From Caenimonas sp. SL110 (GTDB taxonomy: Bacteria > Pseudomonadota > Gammaproteobacteria > Burkholderiales > Burkholderiaceae_C), in NCBI RefSeq assembly GCF_001044395.1, contig NZ_JANU01000001.1, forward strand, positions 62,001 through 126,000: 64,000 bases of DNA. Reading direction: 5' to 3'. The stretch's first letter is position 1. Every line of letters starts with the position of its first letter. Positions 24,479 through 33,715 of the stretch are shown one piece after another. Made by a program: the position numbers and the translations under genes. The notes under the pieces were generated by a model. That model was not told the DNA's origin. It was given only the letters and a program-made list of their open reading frames with translations, and did no database searches.

Positions 24479-25375
24479 ATGCGCCACTTCGACCCCGTCT
24501 CCCTGCGCCTGTTCATCGCCGTCTGCGAAGAACGCAATATCGCTTCCGCTGCACAGCGCGAGGCGATCGTGCCCTCTGCTGTCAGCAAGCGCATCAGCCA
24601 GATGGAAGAAGAGTCGGGAACGCAGTTGCTCGAACGCGGACGTCGCGGCGTTTCCGTGACGCCAGCCGGGGAGGCCTTGTGGCGCTATGCACGGGAGTCG
24701 CTCGCGCTGCTCGATCGCATGCAGGCAGAGCTGGGCGCCTTTGCCGACGGCGTGCAGGGGCATGTGCGTGTGTTTGCGAGCATGTCCGCCGTCGCGCAGT
24801 TCCTTCCGGAAGATGTGGCCGTCTTCGCGCGCAAGTACGAGAAGGTTCGCGTGAGCTTTGAAGAGCGCGAGATCTGGGAAGTGGTGCGCGGCGTGGAAGA
24901 GGGCAGGGCCGATATCGGCGTGTGCTGGGATGCGGTCGATCATCGCCGGCTCAAAACGTTTCCCTATCGCCAGGATCATCTGGCCGTGGTGCTGCATCCC
25001 AAACATCCGCTGGCGAACAGGCGGTCGGTGTCGTTCGAGGACACCATCGACTTCGAGCATGTGGACATCGTGGCGCGCAGCATCATGAAGGCGACGCAGC
25101 AAGGCCACGCCGCTGCCGCCGGCAAGCGCATGCGCTACCGTATCCAGGTATCGACGGTCGATGCCGCCTGCCGCATCGTGGCCGCCAATCTGGCTGTGGC
25201 CATCGTCCCGCGTGAAGAAGCGCAGGCGCTGCAAAAGCAGCTGGGCTTGACCGTCATACCGCTTTCCAATGCGTGGGCCAGGCGCAGGTTCGTGATTTCC
25301 GTGCGCGATGAGAAGGCACTCAGCGTGCCGGCGCGCCTGCTGGTCGAGTCTTTCAGAAAGAGTTCGAAGAAATGA
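24479..25375 (+). CDS. LysR-family transcriptional regulator
   Basis: 298 residues. The N-terminal winged helix is clear: FIAVCEERNIASAAQREAIV and SAVSKRISQMEEESGTQLLE, followed by the RGRRGVSVTPAGEALW end of the DNA-binding domain. The effector domain fills the rest. It is divergent to the tartrate-dehydratase-like gene, so it probably controls it. Its stop overlaps the start of the hydrolase gene (ATGA), tying that gene to the same transcript. Confidence 0.93.
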   Translation: MRHFDPVSLRLFIAVCEERNIASAAQREAIVPSAVSKRISQMEEESGTQLLERGRRGVSVTPAGEALWRYARESLALLDRMQAELGAFADGVQGHVRVFASMSAVAQFLPEDVAVFARKYEKVRVSFEEREIWEVVRGVEEGRADIGVCWDAVDHRRLKTFPYRQDHLAVVLHPKHPLANRRSVSFEDTIDFEHVDIVARSIMKATQQGHAAAAGKRMRYRIQVSTVDAACRIVAANLAVAIVPREEAQALQKQLGLTVIPLSNAWARRRFVISVRDEKALSVPARLLVESFRKSSKK

Positions 25376-26241
25376 AGTTGCCCGATCTGCCTGCGCAAGC
25401 CGCTCAACTGCTGGAAAGCGCGCGTCGCGTCGAGACACCGTGTGGGGCCGGCAAGACCGTCTGGCATATCTGGGGCGATGACAGGGCAGGGCTTGCGCCG
25501 GTGGTGCTCTTGCACGGCGGCAGCGGCAGTTGGACACACTGGCTGCGAAACATTCCCGCGATCGTCGCGTCCGGCCGTATGGCTGTGGTCCCGGACTTGC
25601 CGGGCTTCGGCGACTCGGATGCACCGCCCGGTGGCGGCGACGCCGATGCCGTTGTCGCACCGATTGCGTCAGGACTGCGCGAACTCTTCGGCGAAGGGCC
25701 TTTCGACCTGGTGGCGTTTTCGTTTGGCAGCCTCGTGGCCGTCTTGCTGGCAGTGCAACACCCGGAGTTGGTCAGGAGCCTGGCGATGGTCGGCGCTCCG
25801 GTCATCCCCCTGAAGCGCGCACGCGGTCCGGGGCTCAAACCCTGGAGCCGCAATTCAACGCAGCACGAGCGCGAGGTCATACACCGCCACAACCTGGCTG
25901 CCTTGATGCTGCATCGCGCCGAGTCCATTGATGAACTGGCAGTCGCACTGCAGTCGGCGAATGTTCCCAGGGACCGGATGAGAGGCCGATCGCTGGTCAC
26001 GACCCACGCTTTTCGTGATGCCGTCAGCCTTGTGCAATGTTCGTTCAGCGCGATCTATGGGGAGCAGGATGTTTTGTATCGCGGGATGTGGGATGAGGTC
26101 GGCGAGGCGCTTGCGTCGGGCGCGCGCTACGAGGCAATCGCACTGATTCCGCAGGCCGGCCATTGGGTGCAATTCGAGGAGGCGGCGCGCTTCAATGCGT
26201 GGCTGTTGAGCTGGCTGACCGGCAGTCGGACGCCTGAATGA
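25372..26241 (+). CDS. Alpha/beta hydrolase
   Basis: 289 residues with the alpha/beta-hydrolase fold. The oxyanion region is VVLLHGGSGSWTHW and the nucleophile elbow is LVAFSFGSLVAV (GxSxG-like, Ser in FSFGS). The C-terminal catalytic His lies in QAGHWVQFEE. Substrate unknown. It is translationally coupled to the LysR gene and may act on a substrate related to the neighbouring tartrate-type pathway. Confidence 0.85.
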   Translation: MKLPDLPAQAAQLLESARRVETPCGAGKTVWHIWGDDRAGLAPVVLLHGGSGSWTHWLRNIPAIVASGRMAVVPDLPGFGDSDAPPGGGDADAVVAPIASGLRELFGEGPFDLVAFSFGSLVAVLLAVQHPELVRSLAMVGAPVIPLKRARGPGLKPWSRNSTQHEREVIHRHNLAALMLHRAESIDELAVALQSANVPRDRMRGRSLVTTHAFRDAVSLVQCSFSAIYGEQDVLYRGMWDEVGEALASGARYEAIALIPQAGHWVQFEEAARFNAWLLSWLTGSRTPE

Positions 26242-26358
26242 GCGCATAAGTACTGTCGTGCCGGCGCATCGCGTTGGTGCGTCACGCATCTTGGGCACAC
26301 CCAAGGTGCACGAAGCTGGGTAACCTTCGCGGCCTCACTTTGTTGCACGAGTCACCCA

Positions 26359-29300
26359 ATGCCAATCTATATCCGCGCCTCCGACGTTTTTATCAGCGAG
26401 AACAACGGTCCTGCCTTTGTGACGGTTTCGCTCAGCGAAGCAAGCGCCAGCCAGGTGACGGTCGGCTATGAGATCGATTCGGGTACGGCCAGCTATGGCT
26501 CTGACTATGTGTTTACCAGCGGCACACTGACGTTCGCGCCGGGCGAAACCAGCAAGACCGTTCAGGTGACGATTGCTGGCGACGTGCTGGTTGAGTCGGC
26601 CGAATTGCTGTACTTTTCGATGTACAGCCCGGTCAACGCGGTCATCGACCGCACATCTTCCAGCATTGTGGTCGTCGATAACGAGACCCCAACCGCTGCA
26701 CCTGCGAACGGGCTTTCAACCGTCTCGGTGCAAGACATCGTGATTGATGAAAAGGCCGGGACCGCGACATTCCTGGTCAGGCTGGATCGGCCAGCGACCG
26801 GTTCGGTGCAGGTGGACTACGCCACCGCCGACATGACCGCCATCGCAGGCAGTGACTATGTCTCCACCTCGGGCAGCCTGGTTTTCCAGGCTGGTCAAAC
26901 TGCCCGGGTCGTCACGGTGGCGCTCATCAATGATTCGGGCGTCGAAGCAGCCGAGCTTTTCAAGCTGATGCTGGCGAACCCCGTCGGCGTGCTGATGGGC
27001 GACGCGACAGGGGTGGCTCGCATCGACGCCAACGATGGGCCAACGAGTGTCAGTCCATCCATCCACGCGAGCGATGTCTTTGTGAGCGAAGCCGATGGCG
27101 TCGCCTATGTCACCGTGTCTTTGAGCTCACCCAGCCTGTCGCAGGTTTCGGTGGACTATGAGCTCGACTCGGATACGGCCAGTTATGGCTCGGACTATGT
27201 GTTCCACAGTGGCAGGCTGATCTTTGCGCCTGGGGACACCAGCAAGCAGATCGCCGTTGCCATTCCCAACGACACGGGCATCGAGCAGACCGAACTGCTC
27301 CACCTTTCTTTGTACGGCGCGGTCAATGGCGTGATCGATCGCACGAGTTCCAGCATCGTCATTGTGGACAACGAGACACCCGTTTCGGCTCCCCAGGGCA
27401 CGGCTCCTGTGGTTGGCGTACAGGATCTTGTCGTGGACGAAGCAGCGCAGATGGCCCAGTTTGTCGTACGCCTGGACCGGCCGGGCACTTCCACCCTGAC
27501 GGTGCAATATGCAACCGCCAACATGACGGCCACGGCGGGCGACGACTACGTTGCGCAAGCTGGAACCCTTGTTTTTCTCGCTGGCGAAACTGCCAAGACC
27601 ATCAGCGTGCCTATCCTCAATGACGCGACATCCGAGGCCGGCGAGCTCTTCAAGCTGGTGCTGTCTGGTGCGACGGGCGGCACGGTTGGGGACGCCACTG
27701 GCGTGGCCCGGATCGATGCCAACGATGCGCCGGCAACGGCAATGCCAACGATTGCGGCATCCGACACCCAGGTCAGCGAGGCGGACGGCCTGGCGTATGT
27801 GACGGTCTCCCTGAGCGCACCCAGCCTCTCGCAGGTGTCCGTTCAGTTCGAGCTCGACTCCGATACGGGCGCGTATGGCTCCGACTACATTTTCCAGAGC
27901 GGCACGCTGGTGTTTGCCGCTGGCGAGACCAGCAAGCAGTTGGTCATCGGCATTCCCAACGACACCACGGTGGAACAAACCGAACTCGTCCAGGTGAACC
28001 TGTACGGCGCAGTCAACGGCGTCATTGGCCGCACCCATGCCAGCATCTCCATCATTGACAACGAAACGCCCGTCGCCGCCCCACAGGGTGTCGCACCCGC
28101 TGTTTCGGTGGCCGACCTCGTCGTCGATGAGGCAGGGCAGATGGCGCAATTCGTGGTGCGACTCGATCGCCCCGGCACCGACGCCGTGACGGTGCAATAT
28201 GCAACAGGCGACGGGACCGCGACGGCCGGCACCGACTACGTCGCGCAGACCGGGACGCTGGTGTTCCTGGCTGGCGAAACCGCCAAGACGGTGAGCGTTC
28301 CGATCTTCAACGACGGGATCGCCGAATCCAGCGAACTCTTCAAGGTCGTGCTATCGGGCGTCAGCGGTGGCACGCTGGGCGACGCGACAGGCTTTGCGCG
28401 AATCGATGCGAATGATTCAGCCGCGAGCAGCAACCCGTTGATTTCTGCCTCCGACGTGTATGTGAGCGAGGCTGACGGCCAGGCTTTCGTGACGGTGTCG
28501 TTGAACGCGCCCAGTCTGTCTCAGGTGTCGGTGAACTACGAGCTGAATTCGGACACGGGTGCGTATGGCTCCGACTACATTTTTACCAGTGGCACCTTGT
28601 CTTTCGCTCCGGGTGAGACCAGCAAGCAGGTGGCTGTGGGTATCCCCAACGATGCGGTAGTCGAGCAGACCGAGCAGGTGCAGTTTTCCCTGTACGGCGC
28701 TGTCAATGGCTCAATCGGTCGCAGCAACGCGCACATTGCAATCGTCGATAACGAAACGCCGGTCGCTGCCCCGCTGGGCGGCGCGCCTGCCATATCGGTT
28801 GCCGACCTGGTGATTGACGAGTCGGGGCAGGTCGCCCAGTTCATCGTGCGCCTGGACCGGCCTTCTGCGGCAACCGTGTCGGTGCAGTACGCCACGGCCG
28901 ACGGGTCTGCCTATGCGGGCAGCGACTACGTTGCGCAATCCGGTGCGTTGGTGTTCCTGGCCGGTGAGACCGCCAAGACGGTGAGCGTCCCCATCATCAA
29001 CGACACCGGCCTGGAGTCCGATGAAATGTTCAAGCTGGTGTTGGGCTCCCCGTCCGGCGCCACGATTGCCGACAACGCCGGTGTGGCGCGAATCGAGGCG
29101 AGCGACGCGCCGTTTACGGCCAACCCGGTGATCCATACGTCCGACATCTATGTGGCGGAAGAAGACGGGATCGGCTACATCACCATGTCGCTCAACGCGC
29201 CGAGCCTGTCCCTGGTGTCGGTCAATTACGAGCTCTACTCAGGGACTGCGAGCTACGGCGCCGATTACGTGTACCAGAGCGGAAAGATCGCCTTCGCTCC

Positions 29301-29460
29301 CGGTGAGACGAGCAAGGTCGTGCAGGTCAGCATCGTGAACGACGTCACCGCAGAGCCGCTGCAGTCACTCACCATCCGTTCGTTCGGCGTGGTCAATGCC
29401 ACGCTCGATCGGCCTGATGCGACGATTTCGATCCTGAGCAATGACGAGCCCACGAATTCG
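26359..29460 (+). repeat. Two-unit (A/B) Calx-beta super-repeat, 4.5 copies
   Basis: Type A units begin near 26359, 27055, 27745, 28435 and 29128, giving a steady period of ~690 bases. Type B units lie between them. The units are more alike within a type than between types, which indicates duplication of an A-B pair rather than of single domains. Confidence 0.85.
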
Positions 29461-30084
29461 GCCGATTACTTCCGTCATGTGAAGGCGGGTAGCGCCGGCC
29501 AGTCGAACCTGTTCGACCTGGGCGCCTCACCCACCAACGACTTTGTGTTCGGCACGCAGGACATCGATACGGTGTCATATACCGGGCCGCGCGCGGCGCA
29601 TTCGCTGTTTCATGTGGGCGACATCTACGCGATCTACAAGAACGATGGTTCGCTGGCGATCGACGCCATGGTGAATGTCGAGCGTCTGTCGTTCACCGAC
29701 ACACGGGTGGCGCTCGACCTCGATGGCAACGCGGGGATCGCGGCCAAGGTGCTGGGCGCCGTCGTCGGCACGGCAGCACTGCCTTCGATCGTTGGCATCG
29801 CCCTGGGCGCACTCGACGCCGGCATGAGCTACGAAACGCTGATGACGTATGCACTGGAGGCACGCCTGGGCGCGGGCGCTTCCAACGGCGCAGTGTTTGA
29901 TCTGCTGTACACCAACCTTGCGCATTCAGCGCCATCGCAGGCCGACCACAATTACTACACCGGCTTGCTGGACGGCGGCTACCTGACCCAGGCGCAGATG
30001 GGCGTGATCGTTGCCGAGTTGCCCTTGAACGCGATGAACATCGGGCTGGCGGGCTTGCACGAAACGGGTCTCGACTACGTCTGA
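26359..30084 (+). CDS. Calx-beta repeat protein with DUF4214-like C terminus
   Basis: 1241 residues, highly repetitive. Nine Calx-beta-like units alternate between two types. Type A carries SDVFVSEADG, YGSDYVF and IVDNETP; type B carries DLVVDE, FVVRLDRP, GETAKTVSVP and ARIDAND. The order is A-B-A-B-A-B-A-B-A with an A-to-A period near 690 bases. The last ~190 residues (VERLSFTDTRVALDLDGNAG; YYTGLLDGGYLTQAQMG) look like the linker and DUF4214 domain of type I-secreted surface proteins. No N-terminal signal peptide is present, which fits type I export by a C-terminal signal, but no ABC exporter is nearby. Calx-beta units usually bind calcium; an adhesin or matrix role is likely. Confidence 0.85.
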   Translation: MPIYIRASDVFISENNGPAFVTVSLSEASASQVTVGYEIDSGTASYGSDYVFTSGTLTFAPGETSKTVQVTIAGDVLVESAELLYFSMYSPVNAVIDRTSSSIVVVDNETPTAAPANGLSTVSVQDIVIDEKAGTATFLVRLDRPATGSVQVDYATADMTAIAGSDYVSTSGSLVFQAGQTARVVTVALINDSGVEAAELFKLMLANPVGVLMGDATGVARIDANDGPTSVSPSIHASDVFVSEADGVAYVTVSLSSPSLSQVSVDYELDSDTASYGSDYVFHSGRLIFAPGDTSKQIAVAIPNDTGIEQTELLHLSLYGAVNGVIDRTSSSIVIVDNETPVSAPQGTAPVVGVQDLVVDEAAQMAQFVVRLDRPGTSTLTVQYATANMTATAGDDYVAQAGTLVFLAGETAKTISVPILNDATSEAGELFKLVLSGATGGTVGDATGVARIDANDAPATAMPTIAASDTQVSEADGLAYVTVSLSAPSLSQVSVQFELDSDTGAYGSDYIFQSGTLVFAAGETSKQLVIGIPNDTTVEQTELVQVNLYGAVNGVIGRTHASISIIDNETPVAAPQGVAPAVSVADLVVDEAGQMAQFVVRLDRPGTDAVTVQYATGDGTATAGTDYVAQTGTLVFLAGETAKTVSVPIFNDGIAESSELFKVVLSGVSGGTLGDATGFARIDANDSAASSNPLISASDVYVSEADGQAFVTVSLNAPSLSQVSVNYELNSDTGAYGSDYIFTSGTLSFAPGETSKQVAVGIPNDAVVEQTEQVQFSLYGAVNGSIGRSNAHIAIVDNETPVAAPLGGAPAISVADLVIDESGQVAQFIVRLDRPSAATVSVQYATADGSAYAGSDYVAQSGALVFLAGETAKTVSVPIINDTGLESDEMFKLVLGSPSGATIADNAGVARIEASDAPFTANPVIHTSDIYVAEEDGIGYITMSLNAPSLSLVSVNYELYSGTASYGADYVYQSGKIAFAPGETSKVVQVSIVNDVTAEPLQSLTIRSFGVVNATLDRPDATISILSNDEPTNSADYFRHVKAGSAGQSNLFDLGASPTNDFVFGTQDIDTVSYTGPRAAHSLFHVGDIYAIYKNDGSLAIDAMVNVERLSFTDTRVALDLDGNAGIAAKVLGAVVGTAALPSIVGIALGALDAGMSYETLMTYALEARLGAGASNGAVFDLLYTNLAHSAPSQADHNYYTGLLDGGYLTQAQMGVIVAELPLNAMNIGLAGLHETGLDYV

Positions 30085-30089
30085 GCCAC

Positions 30090-30130
30090 ATCGAAGGCGG
30101 TTGTACGTCGCTCGTACAATCGCCTTCGAT
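30090..30130 (+). terminator. Long hairpin after the Calx-beta gene that reaches into the next start codon
   Basis: Arms of 18 bases (ATCGAAGGCGGTTGTACG and its near-perfect complement, one G-T pair) flank a 5-base loop. It begins six bases after the Calx-beta stop codon, as a terminator would, but lacks a T-run. The right arm includes the first two bases of the ATG at 30129, so the hairpin could also mask the start of the following gene. Confidence 0.6.
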
Positions 30131-30890
30131 GAATGAGACCGAAACAGGCAGTGCGCCCCTTACCGCCGACGAATTTGACGCACAGGACGCAGCGCTCGAC
30201 GCGATGCGCGAGCACGATGACGAAATCCCGCAGTGGGAGTTCTGCGAAGGATTCCTGGCGGCACTGATCTGTTCGCGCCGATCCATTGAACCCGACGAGT
30301 ACTGGCCGGTGCTGCTGGGCGACACGTTCCAGCCGATGGGCCAGATGGAATTCGTCTTGCGATGGAAGCGTCGCTGGGCCGAAGTGGCAGCCTCGCTCGA
30401 TGCGCCGGTTGAGCAACTGGACGACGATCGCACCTATCAGCCCGAAGTGCTCGATACGCTGGGCGCGGTGCTCTCGCTGCCTGAAGCCGAACGCGCGGAC
30501 ACGCCACTGGACACGCTTCCTGCCTATGCGCAGGTTTGGGCCATCGGTTTCATGTACGCCGTGGAAAGCTGGCCCGAAGACTGGGCCGCGCCGCGCGATG
30601 CGCAAGCCGCAGCGATGCTCGACGACGCCTTGTCTGCGATCGTTGCCTTGACCGAGGGTGATCGCGGCAAGCCGACCATTTCGATGTTTAGCGAAGAGGG
30701 TCCTCCCAGCATCAGCGAAGAGCGGCTGGATGACTTCGGAGCTGCGATCTGGGCGGTGTACGACCTGCGCCAGTTATGGAAGAGCCTGGGTCCGCGCGTC
30801 GAACAGGCCCGCCGCGCTGACACGCCGGGGCGCAACGATCCATGCCCCTGCGGCAGCGGCAAGAAATTCAAGAAGTGCCACGGGGCGTGA
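30129..30890 (+). CDS. UPF0149/YecA-family protein with C-terminal SEC-C zinc motif
   Basis: 253 residues. The N-terminal ~190 residues resemble the UPF0149 (YecA/YgfB) family (WEFCEGFLAALICSRRSIEP). The C-terminus NDPCPCGSGKKFKKCHG is a SEC-C zinc-binding motif, as in SecA. Function is unknown; SEC-C proteins often touch ribosomes or the secretion machinery. TACAAT at 30115-30120 ends eight bases before the ATG, so the mRNA may be leaderless; no Shine-Dalgarno is visible. Confidence 0.85.
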   Translation: MNETETGSAPLTADEFDAQDAALDAMREHDDEIPQWEFCEGFLAALICSRRSIEPDEYWPVLLGDTFQPMGQMEFVLRWKRRWAEVAASLDAPVEQLDDDRTYQPEVLDTLGAVLSLPEAERADTPLDTLPAYAQVWAIGFMYAVESWPEDWAAPRDAQAAAMLDDALSAIVALTEGDRGKPTISMFSEEGPPSISEERLDDFGAAIWAVYDLRQLWKSLGPRVEQARRADTPGRNDPCPCGSGKKFKKCHGA

Positions 30891-30967
30891 CGCCTGTCGA
30901 GCGCTGCCGGACCCTGCCGGACGTGCCGCGCAGCTAAGATCGAAACCCACATCGACGAGGAGTTGCC

Positions 30968-31270
30968 ATGCGTGTTGTTCTTGCCCTGATCGCGGCCGCT
31001 TTTGTCTCGGGCTGTGCTGTCGTGCCGCCGCAGGCATGGTCATACGACCCAACCCAGCCGCAGCCCAAACCCGTGATTGCTTCTGCCGATGCCGTCGCCC
31101 TCAGTGAGCGCACCGCGCAACTGCAGTTGCAGCGCAACGAGATTCGCACGCGCATCGCCAATGAGCCGAATGTGTGGATGCGCCAGGTGCTCTACGCGCA
31201 GCTGCACGCGGTTGGCATGCAGCTGTCCCCGCTCGAGCGGCGTGTTGCGCGTTACGACCAGGCCCGCTGA
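30968..31270 (+). CDS. Small lipoprotein of unknown function
   Basis: 100 residues with a lipoprotein signal peptide: a hydrophobic stretch after MRV and the lipobox VSGC with Cys16. The rest is a short Pro-rich linker and a helical region (ALSERTAQLQLQRNEIRTRI). A good ribosome-binding site (GAGGAG) precedes the ATG. It lies just upstream of rsuA in the same direction. Confidence 0.78.
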   Translation: MRVVLALIAAAFVSGCAVVPPQAWSYDPTQPQPKPVIASADAVALSERTAQLQLQRNEIRTRIANEPNVWMRQVLYAQLHAVGMQLSPLERRVARYDQAR

Positions 31271-31276
31271 TCCGCA

Positions 31277-32044
31277 ATGCAGCTGCAAGAGATTCTCTAC
31301 TCGCAAGGTTTCGGCACGCGCCGGGTCTGCGCGGGGCTGGTACAGCAAGGCCATGTGACGGTGGGCGGCGAGCCGGTCACCGATGCATCGCGCGACTTCG
31401 ATCCGCAGGGTCTCGCGTTCACGGTTGGCGGCGTGCCCTGGAGCTATCACGAACTGGCTTACCTGATGCTGAACAAGCCCGCAGGCACCGAGTGTTCGCA
31501 AAAGCCTTCCACCTATCCAAGCATCTATACATTGCTGCCGGCACCGCTGCGCCAGCGGCCGCAAAAGGGCGCAGTGCAGGGCGTGCAGGCCGTCGGCCGG
31601 CTGGACCAGGACACCACCGGATTGCTGCTGCTTACCGACGACGGCCAGTTCATCCACCGCATGAATTCACCCCGGCATCATGTGCCCAAGGTGTATGAAG
31701 TCGGAACCAAACACCCGGTGGATGAAAAACAGGTCGCACGTCTGCTCGAAGGCGTGGTGCTCGACGACGACCCCAAGCCGGTTCGCGCGGCCGCGTGCGA
31801 GAAGACCGGCGAGTGCGCTTTGCGCCTGACGCTGACCGAGGGCAAGTACCACCAGGTCAAGCGCATGCTGGCCGCCGTGAGCAATCGTGTCGAGACGCTC
31901 CATCGTTCGCGCATCGGTGACCTTGTGCTGCCTGCGGACATGTCGCCCGGTCAGTGGCGCTGGTTGTCGCAGGCAGACCTGGATGCATTGAAGCCGGTGA
32001 AAGCACCGGCGCCGGTCAAGGCAGCTGCGCCAGAAACTCAGTGA
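31277..32044 (+). CDS. rsuA: RsuA-family 16S rRNA pseudouridine synthase
   Basis: 255 residues. An S4-like RNA-binding start (GFGTRRVCAGLVQQGHVTVG) precedes the catalytic domain with the RLD motif GRLDQDTTGLLLLTDDG (catalytic Asp) and a later LTEGKYHQVKRMLAAV. The RsuA/RluB/E/F family modifies uridine in rRNA; RsuA itself targets U516 of 16S rRNA. The tail is Ala/Pro/Lys-rich. Its 3' end overlaps the convergent hydrolase gene by 29 bases. Confidence 0.85.
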   Translation: MQLQEILYSQGFGTRRVCAGLVQQGHVTVGGEPVTDASRDFDPQGLAFTVGGVPWSYHELAYLMLNKPAGTECSQKPSTYPSIYTLLPAPLRQRPQKGAVQGVQAVGRLDQDTTGLLLLTDDGQFIHRMNSPRHHVPKVYEVGTKHPVDEKQVARLLEGVVLDDDPKPVRAAACEKTGECALRLTLTEGKYHQVKRMLAAVSNRVETLHRSRIGDLVLPADMSPGQWRWLSQADLDALKPVKAPAPVKAAAPETQ

Positions 32045-32798
32045 TCAGTTCAATGGTCTGCCCGGGTTGGTCGCGATGCGGCGAATGCCCGCACGCCTGA
32101 AGCACCACCTTGCGAAAGTTTCCAAGGGTCGGCGCGATTTCGTCGATCTGGACCAGCGTGCCGTACGCGTCATCCGCGCCCTGCATCGCCAGCACCGCGG
32201 CCTTGATCTGCCGGCAGTCGGGGCGGATGTCGAACGCGCGAAACTCCTGGCTCAACCAGACGTCATTCCACTGCCAGAACGCCACGTCCACATCGCGGTG
32301 GAATCGCTGGAGGCGCTCGCGCAGGCCTTCGGTTTCGAACGCGCCGCGAATCTGCTCGATCGACTGCACCGACAGCTCTTCAACAATCACATGCGGCGCC
32401 ATCACGATGCAGGCGGTTGCGCCGACGTGCGCCGCGTGGAGCAGGGCGATGGTTCCGCCGTCGGAGTGGCCCAGCAGCACCGGCGACTCGATCTGCAACG
32501 CTTCCAGCAGCGCTGGCAGGACTTCGAGTGCCTCGCGGTGCATGTAGTCAGCTTGCAGGCGTCCGCTGCTGCGCACATCGGGGATGCCCTCGGACTGGCC
32601 GTAGCCCCGGCGTGAGTACACGACGCCTGCGCGCCCCGTCGCCGCGCATACTTTCCCGGGCCAGTCCCGCCACATCGCCACCGAGCCCAGTCCTTCGTGG
32701 AGGAAAATGATTGGAGCGAGGGCAGCGCCGGAGTTTGTGGCAGGGGCTGCGATCTGTTGCACCTCGAGCCCGACGCCTTTGACCTGAACAATTTGCAT
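32016..32798 (-). CDS. Alpha/beta hydrolase
   Basis: 260 residues from the ATG at 32798; a longer frame upstream is not supported. The oxyanion region IIFLHEGLGSVAMW and nucleophile elbow VLLGHSDGGTIALL (Ser in GHSDGG) are clear, and the catalytic His is in LQACGHSPHRDQP. Residues such as YSRRGYGQSEG also fit the family. Substrate unknown. The 3' end overlaps that of rsuA (convergent), and it is divergent from the membrane-protein gene at 32819. Confidence 0.85.
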   Translation of the reverse strand: MQIVQVKGVGLEVQQIAAPATNSGAALAPIIFLHEGLGSVAMWRDWPGKVCAATGRAGVVYSRRGYGQSEGIPDVRSSGRLQADYMHREALEVLPALLEALQIESPVLLGHSDGGTIALLHAAHVGATACIVMAPHVIVEELSVQSIEQIRGAFETEGLRERLQRFHRDVDVAFWQWNDVWLSQEFRAFDIRPDCRQIKAAVLAMQGADDAYGTLVQIDEIAPTLGNFRKVVLQACGHSPHRDQPGQTIELITEFLAQLP

Positions 32799-32818
32799 CG
32801 AAAGGATGTTACCGGGGC

Positions 32819-33715
32819 ATGAACCTTCTTCTCGACTCTTTCTGGCGCGCGGTTGCCTACTGCCTGCACCCGCGCGTGATCGCGCTGTCGTTCCTGCCGC
32901 TGGCAATCATGTTTGCGGTGGCGCTTGGGTTTGGTTATTTTTTCTGGGAAGGCGCGATCGAGGGTGTTCGTGCGTGGCTTGAATCGTCTGAATTGCTCGT
33001 CAGTGTGTGGAGCTGGCTGCAGGGCGTGGGCGTCGGCAACCTCAAGACAGTGGCGGCTCCACTCATCGTGGTGTTCGCAACCACGCCCGTGATCGTGTTG
33101 ATGTCGCTGCTGTTCGTGGCGGCGTTCATGGGTCCGGCGCTGGCGGCGATGGTGGCGGAGCGCCGGTTCCCCCAGCTCGAAAAAAAGCGCGGCGGCTCGC
33201 TGGCCGCGAGCATTGCATGGTCGCTCGGCTCGACCTTGCTGGCATTGGTCGCATTCATCGTCAGCTTGCCCCTGTGGCTGATTCCGCCGCTGGTGCTGGT
33301 GTTGCCGCCGCTCATCTGGGGCTGGCTGACATACAGGGTGATGGCTTTCGATGCGCTCTCCGAGCACGCCAGCAAGGACGAGCGGCGTGCGTTGTTTCGC
33401 CGGCATCGGACGTGGCTCCTGTCGATCGGCGTGATCGCGGGTTTTCTGGGCGCGGCGCCGAGCATCGTGTGGGCATCGAGCGCCCTGTTCGTGGTCGCGT
33501 TCGTCGTGCTGGCGCCGGTCGCCATCTGGATCTACACACTGGTCTTTGCGTTCGCCTCGCTCTGGTTTGCCCACTATTGCCTCGCCGCGCTGGAGGCGAT
33601 GCGCGCCGAGGATGCCCAAGCGGCCCAGGCGGCTGTAAGACCCGTGTCATCTCCACAGCAGCCTGCTCCAGTAGCATTGCCCCATGACGTCCCAGCAGAA
33701 CACCCCCCAGCCTGA
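32819..33715 (+). CDS. EI24/CysZ-like integral membrane protein
   Basis: 298 residues with about five to six hydrophobic segments (LSFLPLAIMFAVALGFGYFF; TTPVIVLMSLLFVAAFMG; PLWLIPPLVLVLPPLIWGW; IAGFLGAAPSIVWASSALFV). The phrase DALSEHASKDER is typical of EI24-domain proteins near CysZ. Transport function in this group is uncertain. The C-terminal ~35 residues are Ala/Pro-rich. The end overlaps the start of the next gene by 32 bases. Confidence 0.78.
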   Translation: MNLLLDSFWRAVAYCLHPRVIALSFLPLAIMFAVALGFGYFFWEGAIEGVRAWLESSELLVSVWSWLQGVGVGNLKTVAAPLIVVFATTPVIVLMSLLFVAAFMGPALAAMVAERRFPQLEKKRGGSLAASIAWSLGSTLLALVAFIVSLPLWLIPPLVLVLPPLIWGWLTYRVMAFDALSEHASKDERRALFRRHRTWLLSIGVIAGFLGAAPSIVWASSALFVVAFVVLAPVAIWIYTLVFAFASLWFAHYCLAALEAMRAEDAQAAQAAVRPVSSPQQPAPVALPHDVPAEHPPA

